From: Actinomycetota bacterium
GTDB lineage: Bacteria > Actinomycetota > Aquicultoria > Aquicultorales > Aquicultoraceae
Assembly (NCBI GenBank): GCA_030018005.1
Contig: JASEGT010000021.1
Location: 1-32,181 of the forward strand
Direction of reading: 5' to 3'
Length of the DNA: 32,181 bases
In this document: positions 18,016 to 26,443 of the stretch, piece by piece
Layout of the letters: every line of letters starts with the position of its first letter
Position numbering within the stretch: position 1 is the first letter of the stretch
Program-made: the position numbers and the translations under genes
Notes under the pieces: model-generated
Database searches by the model: none
Seen by the model: only the letters and a program-made list of their open reading frames with translations
What the model was told of the DNA's origin: nothing

Positions 18016-18948
18016 GTGCGGCTGTTTTTCATGGGTACACCCGAGCTTGCGGTGCCGGTACTCAAGAGAATAATGGAGTCTTCGCACGAGATAACTCTGG
18101 TAGTCACCCAGCCCGACAAACCATCCGGGCGCAATCGCCGCTTAACGCCGCCGCCGGTCAAAGTCGTCGCTCAAGCGGAAAACATGCCGATTGCACAGCC
18201 GCTTACTTTAAAGGATGAAGAGTTCAGAGAGACCATTGTCGGCTTGGATGTCGACGTCGGCGTAGTCTTCGCCTACGGGAAGCTTATCCCGCAGTGGCTG
18301 CTCGATGCTCCGAAGCACGGCATCATAAACATCCATCCCTCGTTGCTTCCGAGGTGGCGCGGGGCCGCGCCGATACAGCGGCCGATAATGGAGGGCGACA
18401 AAGTCACCGGCGTGACTATCATGCAGATGGTCATGGAGTTGGACGCGGGCGATATCCTCCTTCAGCAGCAGTTGCCGATAGAGCCCGACGATACGGCGGG
18501 GACCCTCTCGCAAAAACTGGCCGATATCGCGGCTGAGCTTGTCGTAGAGGCTCTCGATAAAATGAAGGATGGTACTGTCGTTCGCGTGTCCCAGGATGAA
18601 GCCGGCGTGACTTACGCCCGGAAAATCACCGACGAAGATGCGGCAATAGTCTGGCAGCGCCCGGCACAGAGCATCTTAGACCAGGTGAGGGGGCTCAACC
18701 CGAAACCCGGAGCCCACACGATAGCCCAGGACAAGCTGCTTAAGGTGTGGCGGGTCTCGCCCGCGCTCGAAATAGAAAACGGGGAACCCGGCACCATAGT
18801 CCATATCGACCCCAACAAAGGACCCTTCGTAGCGACAAAGACCGCGCCCCTCCTGCTCGAAGAGGTACAACCCGCTAATAAAAAGAAGATGAGCGGGGCG
18901 GAATTCGTTCGCGGTTCTCGCTTGCAAGTCGGCGACAGGTTAGGCTAG
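18016..18948 (+). CDS. fmt: Methionyl-tRNA formyltransferase
   Basis: Fmt formylates the initiator Met-tRNA using 10-formyltetrahydrofolate. The 310-residue product has the N-terminal formyltransferase domain with MGTPELAVPVL at the start and the catalytic segment NIHPSLLPRWRGAAPIQ (Asn105 and His107; the partner aspartate is in MELDAGDILLQ). The C-terminal OB-like tRNA-binding domain follows from about residue 205. Translation starts at GTG 18016, with no gap after def, and relies on a weak GGGATGGGA inside the def end, consistent with coupling. The stop codon is five bases before rsmB. Confidence 0.97.
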   Translation: MRLFFMGTPELAVPVLKRIMESSHEITLVVTQPDKPSGRNRRLTPPPVKVVAQAENMPIAQPLTLKDEEFRETIVGLDVDVGVVFAYGKLIPQWLLDAPKHGIINIHPSLLPRWRGAAPIQRPIMEGDKVTGVTIMQMVMELDAGDILLQQQLPIEPDDTAGTLSQKLADIAAELVVEALDKMKDGTVVRVSQDEAGVTYARKITDEDAAIVWQRPAQSILDQVRGLNPKPGAHTIAQDKLLKVWRVSPALEIENGEPGTIVHIDPNKGPFVATKTAPLLLEEVQPANKKKMSGAEFVRGSRLQVGDRLG

Positions 18949-18953
18949 GTATT

Positions 18954-20327
18954 ATGTCAAAAGCACCGAGAGAAATCGCGCTCGAAGTAATCAATCGCGT
19001 CCATAAAACCGGCAGCTATGCCAACTTGCTCCTGCCCAAGAGACTTCAAGAGAGCGATCTCGACGTAAGGGACCGTGCTTTTGTCACCGAGCTTACATAC
19101 GGCACGCTCAGGGCTAAGGGGACGCTCGATTGGGTCGTCAAGAAGTTCTCCTCGCAGAAAATCGACAAGATTCCCGACCTGGTTCTTGACCTGCTGCGGA
19201 TGTCGATTTACCAAATAATATATATGGACGTGCCCGACCACGCCGCCGTAAACGAAGCGGTCGACATCGCTAAGAAGAACTTCCACCCCGGTATTTCCAA
19301 GTTCGTAAACGGGCTCCTGCGCTCGGTCTCCCGGGAAAAAGAAGATCTTCCCTGGCCCGACCGCGATGCCGACCCGGTAAAATATATCGCGCTCAAGTAT
19401 TTCCACCCGATGTGGATGGTCAAGTCGTGGATAGAAGAATTCGGTGTTGCGGATACAGAAGCTCTCTGCGCCGCCAACAACCGCGCGCCTAAACTGATGA
19501 TACGGGTCAACACATTGAAGACAGACCCGGAGACTTTGGCGCAAGCCTTTACCGACGCCGGTTGGACGGTCGAGGCCGGCTCTTACCTGCGCGAGGCGCT
19601 CTCCGTGCGCGGAGGGGGCGACATAACGCGGCTTAGCCGGTTCAAAGAGGGTCAGTTCTATGTCCAGGACGAAAGCTCCATGATAATCGCGCACGTAGTC
19701 GACCCTCAACCGGGCGAGACCGTGTTGGATGCGGCCGCGGCACCCGGAGGCAAGACGACCCACATGGCAGAGCTGATGAAGAATAAAGGCCAAATCATCT
19801 CGGTAGACTCAAACGTAAATCGGGTCAATCTGATGAAGCAGAACTTCAGCCGGATGGGAGCGTCAATCGCGTTGCCGATACAGGCCGACGCCAAAAAAAT
19901 AAATAAGGTCATCAAGAAGCCGGTCGACCGCGCCCTGCTCGACGCACCCTGCTCCGGCTTGGGTGTTCTCGCGCGCCGGCCGGATTCGCGGTGGAACAAG
20001 ACGCAAGACCAGGTTGCCGAGCTGATGTCCCTCCAGACCGATATGCTCGACGCTGTCGCGGGCGCTGTGAGGCCCGGAGGGGTACTTGTCTATTCGGTTT
20101 GCACGTTGACCAGGCAAGAGACCAGGCTGGTCGTAGAGCGGCTCTTGCGGATCAGAGATGATTTCTATGTCGACGATATCGCGGCGTATTTACCGGAGCG
20201 CCTGCGAGCCGACGTCAAAGACGACATGATTCAACTGCTTCCGCACAAACACGGTGTCGACGGGTTGTTTATCGCTCGGCTTCGCCGGAGGGAGCAGGGG
20301 GGCGGGCGCAACCCTCAAAACCTGTAA
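18954..20327 (+). CDS. rsmB: 16S rRNA (cytosine-967 C5) methyltransferase
   Basis: RsmB methylates C967 of 16S rRNA using S-adenosylmethionine. The 457-residue product has an N-terminal NusB-like RNA-binding domain (about residues 1-140) and a C-terminal Rossmann methyltransferase domain. The SAM-binding loop is DAAAAPGGKTTHMAEL. The two cysteines of the m5C mechanism are visible in DAPCSGLG (motif IV) and SVCTLTRQET (motif VI). It starts five bases after fmt with little ribosome binding site, so it is probably coupled. The order fmt-rsmB-rpe is typical of Actinobacteria and many Firmicutes. Confidence 0.95.
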   Translation: MSKAPREIALEVINRVHKTGSYANLLLPKRLQESDLDVRDRAFVTELTYGTLRAKGTLDWVVKKFSSQKIDKIPDLVLDLLRMSIYQIIYMDVPDHAAVNEAVDIAKKNFHPGISKFVNGLLRSVSREKEDLPWPDRDADPVKYIALKYFHPMWMVKSWIEEFGVADTEALCAANNRAPKLMIRVNTLKTDPETLAQAFTDAGWTVEAGSYLREALSVRGGGDITRLSRFKEGQFYVQDESSMIIAHVVDPQPGETVLDAAAAPGGKTTHMAELMKNKGQIISVDSNVNRVNLMKQNFSRMGASIALPIQADAKKINKVIKKPVDRALLDAPCSGLGVLARRPDSRWNKTQDQVAELMSLQTDMLDAVAGAVRPGGVLVYSVCTLTRQETRLVVERLLRIRDDFYVDDIAAYLPERLRADVKDDMIQLLPHKHGVDGLFIARLRRREQGGGRNPQNL

Positions 20328-20467
20328 CCACACTAGCCATAAAGCCGATAATATACTAATATAAGCAGGTGCGCGCGAATAACCGGTCGTATTTCCGGGA
20401 TAGACCTGAACGCCGGGCATCAGACGCAGCGTGTTTGCAAACATCTGATATTGACTTGAGGTAGGGA

Positions 20468-21136
20468 ATGGATAAAAAGGTACTTATAGCCCCGTCGATT
20501 CTTTCGGCTGATTTCTCGAGGCTCGGCGAGCAGGTTGCGCTTGTCGCGCAGGGTGGAGCAGACCTTCTTCATGTCGATGTGATGGACGGGCATTTCGTGC
20601 CGAACATAACCATCGGGCCGCTAGTCGTTGAAGCGCTCAGAAAGACGACCGACCTGCCGCTCGATGTACACCTGATGATTGAAAACCCCGAGCGCTACAT
20701 CGACCGCTTTATCGAAGCGGGTGCGTCGTGGCTCTCGTTTCACGCTGAGGCAACACATCATTCACACCGCGTGATTCAGCAGATAAAAGAGTACGGGTAT
20801 GTAAAGGCGGGCATCTCTATAAACCCCGCGACGCCGGTGACCTACCTCCAACACATCCTTGAGGACCTCGATTTCGTCCTGGTGATGTCGGTAAACCCCG
20901 GTTTCGGCGGTCAGAAGTTTATCCCGAGCGCACTCGAGAAGATAGAGGTTGTTCGTCATATGATAGATTCTCGAGGACTCGATGTTATGATTCAGGTCGA
21001 TGGGGGGATATCCGCAGCCAATGCAGACAAAGTCGTTCTCAAAGGAGCGGAAATCTTAGTCGCCGGCTCCGCGGTCTTCGATTCGGAAGATATACCAGAG
21101 GCGGTAAGGGGTATACGGAAGGCCGCAACGCTCTAG
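20468..21136 (+). CDS. rpe: Ribulose-phosphate 3-epimerase
   Basis: Rpe interconverts ribulose 5-phosphate and xylulose 5-phosphate in the pentose phosphate pathway. The 222-residue TIM-barrel protein shows the family landmarks APSILSADFSRLGEQV, HVDVMDGHFVPNITIGP (metal-binding His and catalytic Asp), LDVHLMIENPERYID, VMSVNPGFGGQKFI and the second catalytic Asp in QVDGGISAANAD. The ATG at 20468 follows GAGGTAGGG. The 140 bases between rsmB and this gene include an AT-rich patch at about 20347-20365 but no promoter I would defend. It is adjacent to riboflavin genes, and its product ribulose 5-phosphate is also the substrate of RibB, a metabolic link that may be coincidence. Confidence 0.97.
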   Translation: MDKKVLIAPSILSADFSRLGEQVALVAQGGADLLHVDVMDGHFVPNITIGPLVVEALRKTTDLPLDVHLMIENPERYIDRFIEAGASWLSFHAEATHHSHRVIQQIKEYGYVKAGISINPATPVTYLQHILEDLDFVLVMSVNPGFGGQKFIPSALEKIEVVRHMIDSRGLDVMIQVDGGISAANADKVVLKGAEILVAGSAVFDSEDIPEAVRGIRKAATL

Positions 21137-21137
21137 C

Positions 21138-21167
21138 TTGCAATATCCGTTGACCATTTGATACAAT
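21138..21167 (+). promoter_or_regulatory. Promoter for the riboflavin operon
   Basis: TTGCAA (four of six) is followed after 18 bases by TACAAT (five of six). Transcription would begin near 21174, about ten bases before the FMN aptamer, which is the spacing expected for a riboswitch leader. Confidence 0.6.
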
Positions 21168-21183
21168 CATTAAAATTACATAG

Positions 21184-21331
21184 TACCTTCGGGGCAGGGT
21201 GAAATTCCCGATCGGCGGTTAGAGCCCGCGAGCTGCTTGTGTTTAACAGCGAGTCATTCGCAGAATATCACAAAAAGCTGAGCCGGTGAGATTCCGGAGC
21301 CGACAGTTAAAGTCTGGATGGGAGAAGGTTA
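21184..21331 (+). promoter_or_regulatory. FMN riboswitch (RFN element)
   Basis: The RFN consensus is clear. The P1 stem pairs ACCTTC at the 5' side with GAAGGT at the 3' side. Between them are GGGGCAGGGTGAAATTCCC, GATCGGCGGT, AGCCCGCGAGC, GAGCCGGTGAGATTCCGG, AGCCGACAGTTAAAGTCTGG and ATGGGAGAAGG in the conserved order. One variable arm (about 21238-21275) is AT-rich and longer than average. Flavin mononucleotide binding should favour the downstream terminator and shut off ribD-ribE-ribBA-ribH. Confidence 0.96.
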
Positions 21332-21337
21332 AGAGTC

Positions 21338-21360
21338 AAGTATACGTATAGCGTATACTT
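21338..21360 (+). other. Extra hairpin between FMN aptamer and terminator
   Basis: A perfect nine-pair inverted repeat AAGTATACG/CGTATACTT with a five-base loop lies seven bases after the aptamer and five bases before the terminator. It has no uridine run. It may act as a pause or anti-terminator element, or as a protein-binding site; its role is unknown. Confidence 0.6.
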
Positions 21361-21365
21361 AGATA

Positions 21366-21396
21366 ATGCGCCCCGCCTCTTCCTGGGTGCATTTTT
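21366..21396 (+). terminator. FMN-controlled intrinsic terminator
   Basis: ATGCGCCC (21366-21373) pairs with GGGTGCAT (21385-21392), with one G-T wobble, around an 11-base loop, and five T follow. This is the classical position and sequence style of an RFN-controlled attenuator. The next 157 bases up to ribD hold no gene I recognise. Confidence 0.88.
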
Positions 21397-21553
21397 GTTT
21401 GTCCGCCCAACGGCGACTAATCGCTATTACCAGCGGATATGTTTGCCGGGTCGGAGGATGAAAAAAGGTCAATATACGGTTGAGGGTTTAATGTAGCCGA
21501 CATAACGTTAGCTGGAATAGAGCAGGTATGTTTGTGAGCCGAAAATCGAGGTC

Positions 21554-22657
21554 ATGAAAAGCATAGAAATATCGAGCTATGAAGTCTATATGGATAGGGC
21601 GATAGCGCTTGCCGAGAAAGGCCGGGGGGAGACCAGCCCCAACCCGATGGTAGGAGCGCTTATCATAAAGGACGACCGCGTGATAGCGGAGGGTTATCAC
21701 GAGCGTGCGGGCGAGCCTCATGCCGAGATAAACGCACTGAAGAACGCAGTCGAAGATGTGACCGGGGCGACGATGGTCGTCTCGCTCGAACCGTGTAATC
21801 ATTTTGGCAGGACACCGCCGTGCACCGAGGCGATTATCGAGGCGGGGATAGGAAAAGTCGTCGTCGGCATGGTTGACCCGAATCCAAAGTGCGCGGGCGG
21901 CGGCATCAAGCGCTTACGCGATGCCGGAATCGAGGTAGAATACGGGCTGCTAGCCGATAAGTTAGCCAAGCAAAACGAGGCATTCATCAAATATATTACG
22001 ACCGGCAGGCCCTTTGTGGTGCTAAAAACCGCCATCTCCCTTGACGGGAAAATCTCGGAGGCGCCCGGCATGACCACGGCGATTACCGGCTTCGACACAA
22101 AACAGAAGGTACACGAGCTAAGAAGCGAGCACGATGCCATCATGGCCGGGATAGGAACGGTCATAGCCGATGACCCGATGCTGACTACGCGTTTGGAAGG
22201 CGTAAAGGCCAAGAATCCGATTCGCGTAATCGTAGACTCGAAAGCCAGAACACCACTAAGTAGCAGAATCGTAAAGAGCGCGCGCGAGGTTCGCACTATC
22301 GTCGCCGCCGGCTCACGCGCCGCACCCGCAAATATCGAGGACCTGAAAGCGCGCGGCATAGAGGTGCTCAAGCTCGGCCGATGGGACGGCGCCGTAGACG
22401 TAGAGCTGCTCCTGGAAGAACTGGGGCGCCTCGAGATATCGAGCGTGCTCGTCGAGGGCGGAAGCAGCTTAATCGCATCCTTAGTAAAGGCGGGCATGGT
22501 CGATAAGTATATAGTCTTTGTCGCGCCGAAGCTGCTCGGTGAGAACGGTGTCGATTTCGTCGGCGGAAAGCTCGAATCGGCCCGCATGCTAAGGATCACG
22601 GCTACAGAGCGTTTTGGAGACGATATTTTAATTGAGGCGTACCCCGCGGACAGTTAG
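21554..22657 (+). CDS. ribD: Bifunctional riboflavin deaminase/reductase
   Basis: RibD carries out two consecutive steps of riboflavin synthesis: deamination of the pyrimidine ring, then reduction of the ribosyl side chain with NADPH. The 367-residue product has the zinc deaminase domain first, with HAE at residues 56-58 and PCNHFGRTPPC at 80-90 giving the Cys81 and Cys90 ligands. The reductase domain follows from about residue 148 (RPFVVLKTAISLDGKI), with DPMLTTR and LVEGGSSL segments. The ATG at 21554 has GAGGT a few bases upstream; the frame also holds a Met at residue 13, where many homologues start. It is the first gene after the FMN riboswitch. Confidence 0.97.
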   Translation: MKSIEISSYEVYMDRAIALAEKGRGETSPNPMVGALIIKDDRVIAEGYHERAGEPHAEINALKNAVEDVTGATMVVSLEPCNHFGRTPPCTEAIIEAGIGKVVVGMVDPNPKCAGGGIKRLRDAGIEVEYGLLADKLAKQNEAFIKYITTGRPFVVLKTAISLDGKISEAPGMTTAITGFDTKQKVHELRSEHDAIMAGIGTVIADDPMLTTRLEGVKAKNPIRVIVDSKARTPLSSRIVKSAREVRTIVAAGSRAAPANIEDLKARGIEVLKLGRWDGAVDVELLLEELGRLEISSVLVEGGSSLIASLVKAGMVDKYIVFVAPKLLGENGVDFVGGKLESARMLRITATERFGDDILIEAYPADS

Positions 22658-22733
22658 AAGGTTCAATACTGGGGTTATTTTGTCGCATAGAGGCTTCCCT
22701 GGCGGAAGCGGCAGAGAGAAAGCAGGGCTAAGA

Positions 22734-23378
22734 ATGTTTACCGGCATAATCGAGGAGCTAGGGACGATTCGTTCGATAAGGCGCGGAGCCGATCAATTCG
22801 TGCTCGATATTAAAGCGCCGCAACTCGTAACAGGCGTTGAAATAGGTGATTCGGTTGCCGTAAACGGAATCTGCTTAACGGTCACGACGAAGACGCGGGA
22901 CGGTTTTGCGGTCGATGTCATGCCGGAAACCGTAACGAAGACAAACCTCGACAACATCAAATCGGGTGAGACAGTCAACCTCGAGCGCGCCATGACGATG
23001 TCGAGCCGCCTCGGCGGCCATATGGTATCGGGCCATGTTGACGGGGTTGGCGCTATCACGTCGAAGTCGAAAGCGGAAAACGCGCTTCTTATCAGGATTT
23101 CGGCACCGGAGGCGGTTACGCGCTATCTTATCGGGCGCGGCTCAATCGCCGTCGACGGCATAAGTTTGACCGTCATGGATTACGGCGATGAATACGTCGT
23201 AGTTTCGATAATCCCGCATACGGCGTCGGTGACGACTTTAGGATTCAAAAGACCGGGCGATATCGTCAATCTCGAGGCCGACCTTATCGGCAAGTACATA
23301 GAAAAATTCATGAGCGGCCAACAAAAAAAGACGCCGGGCCTAACGCTCGACACACTGCGCGAGCACGGGTTCGCGTAA
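22734..23378 (+). CDS. ribE: Riboflavin synthase alpha chain
   Basis: Riboflavin synthase dismutates two molecules of 6,7-dimethyl-8-ribityllumazine into riboflavin and a recycled pyrimidine. The 214-residue product starts with the invariant MFTGIIEELG, which fixes ATG 22734 although the frame is open further upstream into ribD. Two similar lumazine-binding repeats follow, with GDSVAVNGICLTV in the first and GSIAVDGISLTV in the second, and MVSGHVDGVG between them. The gap of 76 bases after ribD contains a short GCTTCC/GGAAGC hairpin. The ribosome binding site is weak (AGGG about nine bases upstream). Confidence 0.96.
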   Translation: MFTGIIEELGTIRSIRRGADQFVLDIKAPQLVTGVEIGDSVAVNGICLTVTTKTRDGFAVDVMPETVTKTNLDNIKSGETVNLERAMTMSSRLGGHMVSGHVDGVGAITSKSKAENALLIRISAPEAVTRYLIGRGSIAVDGISLTVMDYGDEYVVVSIIPHTASVTTLGFKRPGDIVNLEADLIGKYIEKFMSGQQKKTPGLTLDTLREHGFA

Positions 23379-23383
23379 CGAAG

Positions 23384-23412
23384 AATAATCGCGCTCTCCG
23401 AGGGAGATTATT
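23384..23412 (+). other. Stem-loop between ribE and ribBA
   Basis: AATAATC pairs with GATTATT around a partly paired interior that includes CTC and GAG. There is no uridine run, so it is not an intrinsic terminator; it may affect mRNA stability within the rib operon. Confidence 0.4.
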
Positions 23413-23487
23413 ACTAGAAGAACCGCTAAGACTCATAACCGATGAGGCAGGCGAGAGCAGGCACCTCAATAAAGAAAGGTGAGCAAG

Positions 23488-24702
23488 ATGTTGAACACAA
23501 TCGACGAAGCGTTAGGCGATCTGAGAGAGGGAAAAATCATAATAGTCGTCGACGATGAGGACAGGGAAAACGAAGGCGACTTCATCATGGCTGCGGAGAA
23601 GGTCACACCGGAGACCATCAACTTTATGGCGACAAACGGGCGCGGTCTCATCTGTATGCCCTGCACGCCGGAGCGCCTTGACGAGCTGGGGATTCCGGCT
23701 ATGGTATTTAATAACACATCCGAGCAAGGAACTGCGTTTACCGTATCCATCGGTGCTAAGGGCAAGATAAGCACCGGCATCTCCGCCCGTGACCGCGCTG
23801 TTACCATCCAAACAGTTGTCGATGCGGACAGCAAGCCCGGAGACATATCGATGCCCGGACATATCTTTCCGCTAAGGGCCAGACGCGGGGGCGTTCTGGC
23901 GCGCGCCGGCCATACCGAGGCGGCGGTCGACCTTGCGCGTCTCGCGGGTCTGTATCCCGCCGGCGTCATTTGCGAAATAATGAACGAGGACGGCACGATG
24001 GCGAGGCTACCCCAACTCCAAGAGGTCGCCGAGAAGTTCGGTCTCAAAATCATCAGCGTTGCGGACCTTATCAAATACCGGCGCCGCATGGAGAAGCTTG
24101 TCGAGCGTATCGCCGAGGTCACGCTCCCGACCAGCTTCGGCTCGTTCAAGGCGGTCGGCTATCGCTGCAAGCTCGATGGCAAGGAATACTTTGCGCTGGT
24201 CAAGGGTGAGGTTGAGGGCAAGGATAACGTGTTGGTCAGGGTTCACTCCGAATGCCTTACCGGCGACATCTTCCATTCCCTCCGCTGCGATTGCGGGGAC
24301 CAGCTCGAGGCGGCGCTCAGCATGATAGAGCGAGAGGGTCAAGGAGTTCTTCTCTACATATTGGGACACGAGGGCAGAGGAATCGGCCTTTTGAACAAGC
24401 TTCGTGCTTACGAGCTGCAGGAAGCCGGGCGCGATACCGTCCAAGCAAACAATGACCTGGGTTTCCCGGCCGATCTTCGCGACTACGGTATGGGTGCGCA
24501 AATCCTTGCGGACCTCGGTTTGACCTCAATCCGCCTTATGACGAACAACCCAAAGAAAATAGTAGGTCTTGAAGGATACGGTCTGAAAATCGTCGAGCGT
24601 GTGCCCATCCAGGTCGCGAGGACCGATTATAATGTTCACTACCTGGAGGCAAAAAAGGAAAAGATGGACCATATGCTCGACTGGGATAAAGCCGATAAAT
24701 AG
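23488..24702 (+). CDS. ribBA: Bifunctional 3,4-dihydroxy-2-butanone-4-phosphate synthase / GTP cyclohydrolase II
   Basis: This protein supplies both precursors of riboflavin: the RibB domain turns ribulose 5-phosphate into the four-carbon unit, and the RibA domain opens the imidazole ring of GTP. From ATG 23488 it is 404 residues. The RibB half (to about residue 200) has [13 protein letters not shown] and the metal-binding HIFPLRAR and [14 protein letters not shown]. The RibA half has the zinc cysteines in [21 protein letters not shown] and the GTP-binding [19 protein letters not shown] five to seven bases upstream supports ATG 23488 over the in-frame GTG 23479, which lies inside that ribosome binding site. 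Confidence 0.97.
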   Translation: MLNTIDEALGDLREGKIIIVVDDEDRENEGDFIMAAEKVTPETINFMATNGRGLICMPCTPERLDELGIPAMVFNNTSEQGTAFTVSIGAKGKISTGISARDRAVTIQTVVDADSKPGDISMPGHIFPLRARRGGVLARAGHTEAAVDLARLAGLYPAGVICEIMNEDGTMARLPQLQEVAEKFGLKIISVADLIKYRRRMEKLVERIAEVTLPTSFGSFKAVGYRCKLDGKEYFALVKGEVEGKDNVLVRVHSECLTGDIFHSLRCDCGDQLEAALSMIEREGQGVLLYILGHEGRGIGLLNKLRAYELQEAGRDTVQANNDLGFPADLRDYGMGAQILADLGLTSIRLMTNNPKKIVGLEGYGLKIVERVPIQVARTDYNVHYLEAKKEKMDHMLDWDKADK

Positions 24703-24745
24703 AGAGAACAGCTTATATGGTCAAGCTCGATTAGGAGGTTGTTTA

Positions 24746-25207
24746 ATGCAGGTATATGAAGGTAATCTTATTGGAGAGGGTTTGAAGGTCGCTATCGTGG
24801 TTGGCCGCTTTAACGATTTTATCGGGTCGAAGTTGCTCGACGGTGCCCTGGACGCGCTCAAGAGGCACGGCCTCGATGAAGGCGATGTTCATGTCGCATG
24901 GACGCCGGGCGCTTTCGAAGTGCCGCTCATAGCGAAGAAGCTAGCTGACAGCGGTCGCTATGATGCTATAATCTGTTTGGGAGCGGTAATCAGGGGCTCG
25001 ACACCGCATTTTGATTATGTGGCAGGCGAGGTCGCCAAAGGAATCGCGAGGATTAACCTCGACAGCGGCGTGCCGGTCATATTTGGCGTCGTCACGACCG
25101 ACAGCATCGAGCAGGCCATCGAGCGCGCGGGAACCAAACACGGCAACAAGGGATGGCAAGCCGCTGTCTCCGCTATCGAGATGGCAAATCTAATGAAAAC
25201 GCTCTAA
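24746..25207 (+). CDS. ribH: 6,7-dimethyl-8-ribityllumazine synthase
   Basis: RibH condenses the ribityl pyrimidine with dihydroxybutanone phosphate to give the lumazine used by RibE. The 153-residue product is full length, with [19 protein letters not shown], the substrate loop [10 protein letters not shown], and the active site [20 protein letters not shown] including the catalytic His. The C-terminal [16 protein letters not shown] is typical. ATG 24746 is fixed by a perfect AGGAGG seven bases upstream; the open frame extends back into ribBA without coding meaning. It is the last gene of the FMN-controlled operon; I see no strong terminator after it, only a new promoter. Confidence 0.97.
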   Translation: MQVYEGNLIGEGLKVAIVVGRFNDFIGSKLLDGALDALKRHGLDEGDVHVAWTPGAFEVPLIAKKLADSGRYDAIICLGAVIRGSTPHFDYVAGEVAKGIARINLDSGVPVIFGVVTTDSIEQAIERAGTKHGNKGWQAAVSAIEMANLMKTL

Positions 25208-25222
25208 GTTTTACGCTATAAT
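25193..25222 (+). promoter_or_regulatory. Candidate cupin promoter
   Basis: ATGAAA (four of six) inside the ribH 3' end is followed after 18 bases by a perfect TATAAT at 25217. It would place the cupin gene on its own transcript, independent of flavin control, with a leader of about 55 bases. Confidence 0.55.
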
Positions 25223-25283
25223 AGGATAGTGCAAATCTTGCAACTATTAAAAATACATGGTTAGATGTGGTTGGTGATAAGAG

Positions 25284-25628
25284 ATGAAAGTAGAAAAACC
25301 CTGGGGATTTTATAAACAATACGCATATAACAAGACTTGTTCGGTCAAGCTTTTGACGCTCAATGCGAATGAAGAGACCAGCCTGCACTGGCACAATCTG
25401 CGAAGCGATGCATGGGTTGTCCTCGACGAAGGCGTTCGGGTGCAAATAGGCGAGGAATTCCACGATGCGAAGGTCGGCGAGGAATTCTTTATCCCATCAG
25501 GAACGGTACACAGGTTGATGTCGGTCAGCGAAGGTACGGCTCGGGTGCTCGAAATAGCTTTCGGCTACAACAACGAAGACGACAACCACAGGATAGCCGA
25601 TGACTACGGTCGTGAGCTAGAGATATAG
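25284..25628 (+). CDS. Small stand-alone cupin, mannose-6-phosphate isomerase type II-like
   Basis: The 114-residue product is a single cupin barrel. It resembles the C-terminal cupin of the bifunctional mannose-1-phosphate guanylyltransferase/phosphomannose isomerase family: it opens with EKPWGFYKQY, has a metal-binding HxH at His35 and His37 (TSLHWHNLRSDAWVVLDEG), and a second histidine at His76 in IPSGTVHRL. The usual glutamate of cupin motif 1 seems replaced by Asp42 in the spacing I can see. It could isomerise a sugar phosphate or bind a small ligand; the exact reaction cannot be told. It sits alone between the rib operon and a regulator, with its own promoter and terminator. Confidence 0.8.
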   Translation: MKVEKPWGFYKQYAYNKTCSVKLLTLNANEETSLHWHNLRSDAWVVLDEGVRVQIGEEFHDAKVGEEFFIPSGTVHRLMSVSEGTARVLEIAFGYNNEDDNHRIADDYGRELEI

Positions 25629-25661
25629 GCTCCGACTGCATTTTAAATATTGTAAACATTG

Positions 25662-25687
25662 AAAAGTCCCGTTCGCTAGGGACTTTT
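25662..25687 (+). terminator. Intrinsic terminator after the cupin gene
   Basis: A perfect nine-pair stem AAAAGTCCC/GGGACTTTT with an eight-base loop ends in a T-rich tract (TTTTCTGTTTT). It begins 34 bases after the cupin stop codon and is a good terminator. Confidence 0.93.
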
Positions 25688-25711
25688 CTGTTTTGGCGTC
25701 CTCTATTTTCC

Positions 25712-25740
25712 TTGTCAAAGGCCCTTTTTTAAAATATCAT
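25712..25740 (+). promoter_or_regulatory. Promoter of the Rrf2-family regulator gene
   Basis: TTGTCA and TATCAT each match the housekeeping consensus in five of six bases and are exactly 17 bases apart. The leader to the regulator start is about 100 bases and contains a second TTGACA near 25788 without a good -10. If the regulator is autoregulated, its operator should lie in this stretch. Confidence 0.7.
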
Positions 25741-25843
25741 TGAAAGTAGGTAACAACTTTAGTGCTTTCTGCGCTTATCATGGACAGTTGACAAGAAATT
25801 GCCCCCAGGAAGTAGTTTTGTTCGCAAATGTGAAAGGGACAAG

Positions 25844-26260
25844 ATGAGAATGTCAACGAAAGGGCGGTATGGCGCCCGCGCGATGTTGGACATAGCGATG
25901 CATGACGACAAGGGCCCTGTTTCATTGCGGGATTTAGCCCAAAGACAAGACCTTTCCGTAAAATACCTCGAACAGTTGATTCAGCCGTTGAAAGCCGCGG
26001 GTTTGATTACGAGTGTTCGCGGAGCCGGTGGCGGCTATGTTTTGGCAAAAGAGCCGTCCGATATAAATCTTCTGCAGATAATCCGGGCGCTTGAGAAGCT
26101 TACGACATCGGATTGTCTCGATAATCCGCAAATATGCGGGCGCGTTGAAATATGCGCGACGCATGATGTCTGGAAAGAGATACAAAGCTCCACCAACCAT
26201 ATTCTGGCCTCGCTGACCTTGCAAGATATGATGGAAAAGCAACAGCAGAAGCTTGCCTAG
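25844..26260 (+). CDS. Rrf2-family transcriptional regulator, IscR-like
   Basis: The 138-residue product has the Rrf2 winged helix-turn-helix: it opens MRMSTKGRYGARAMLDIA, has the recognition segment LSVKYLEQLIQPLKAAGLI and the wing SVRGAGGGYVLAKEP. Three cysteines at 91, 98 and 104 (SDCLDNPQICGRVEIC) sit almost exactly where IscR binds its [2Fe-2S] cluster, so it probably senses Fe-S status, redox state or nitric oxide rather than acting like cysteine-free CymR. I chose ATG 25844 because GAAAGGGA precedes it and the family starts here; the frame is open 15 codons further up. No isc or suf genes are adjacent, so its targets are not shown by context. Confidence 0.9.
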   Translation: MRMSTKGRYGARAMLDIAMHDDKGPVSLRDLAQRQDLSVKYLEQLIQPLKAAGLITSVRGAGGGYVLAKEPSDINLLQIIRALEKLTTSDCLDNPQICGRVEICATHDVWKEIQSSTNHILASLTLQDMMEKQQQKLA

Positions 26261-26358
26261 CACCCGCCGGCGCCGAGCTTCGAGAGAGCCGGGAGAATCA
26301 AGATGAAGCTAATCCGGGTTTAATTCGTCCCTTTCTTGGGCGCGCTTACCTGGAATCC

Positions 26359-26387
26359 TTGTGTGAAATCATATCGACAACTAATAT
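26359..26387 (+). promoter_or_regulatory. Weak gltX promoter candidate
   Basis: TTGTGT is followed after 17 bases by TAATAT (four of six). The match is moderate, but the stretch is AT-rich and lies about 57 bases before gltX. Confidence 0.35.
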
Positions 26388-26443
26388 CTATATCTATGAC
26401 GACAAAACATTATTGCTGTTATTAAGCATGGCCTGGAGGTCTA

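Noticed and set aside
18957-19793. 278-codon frame antisense to rsmB
   Set aside because: Shadow frame inside a secure gene; the content has no recognisable domain.
21799-22599. 266-codon frame antisense to ribD
   Set aside because: Serine-rich shadow of ribD with no ribosome binding site or motif.
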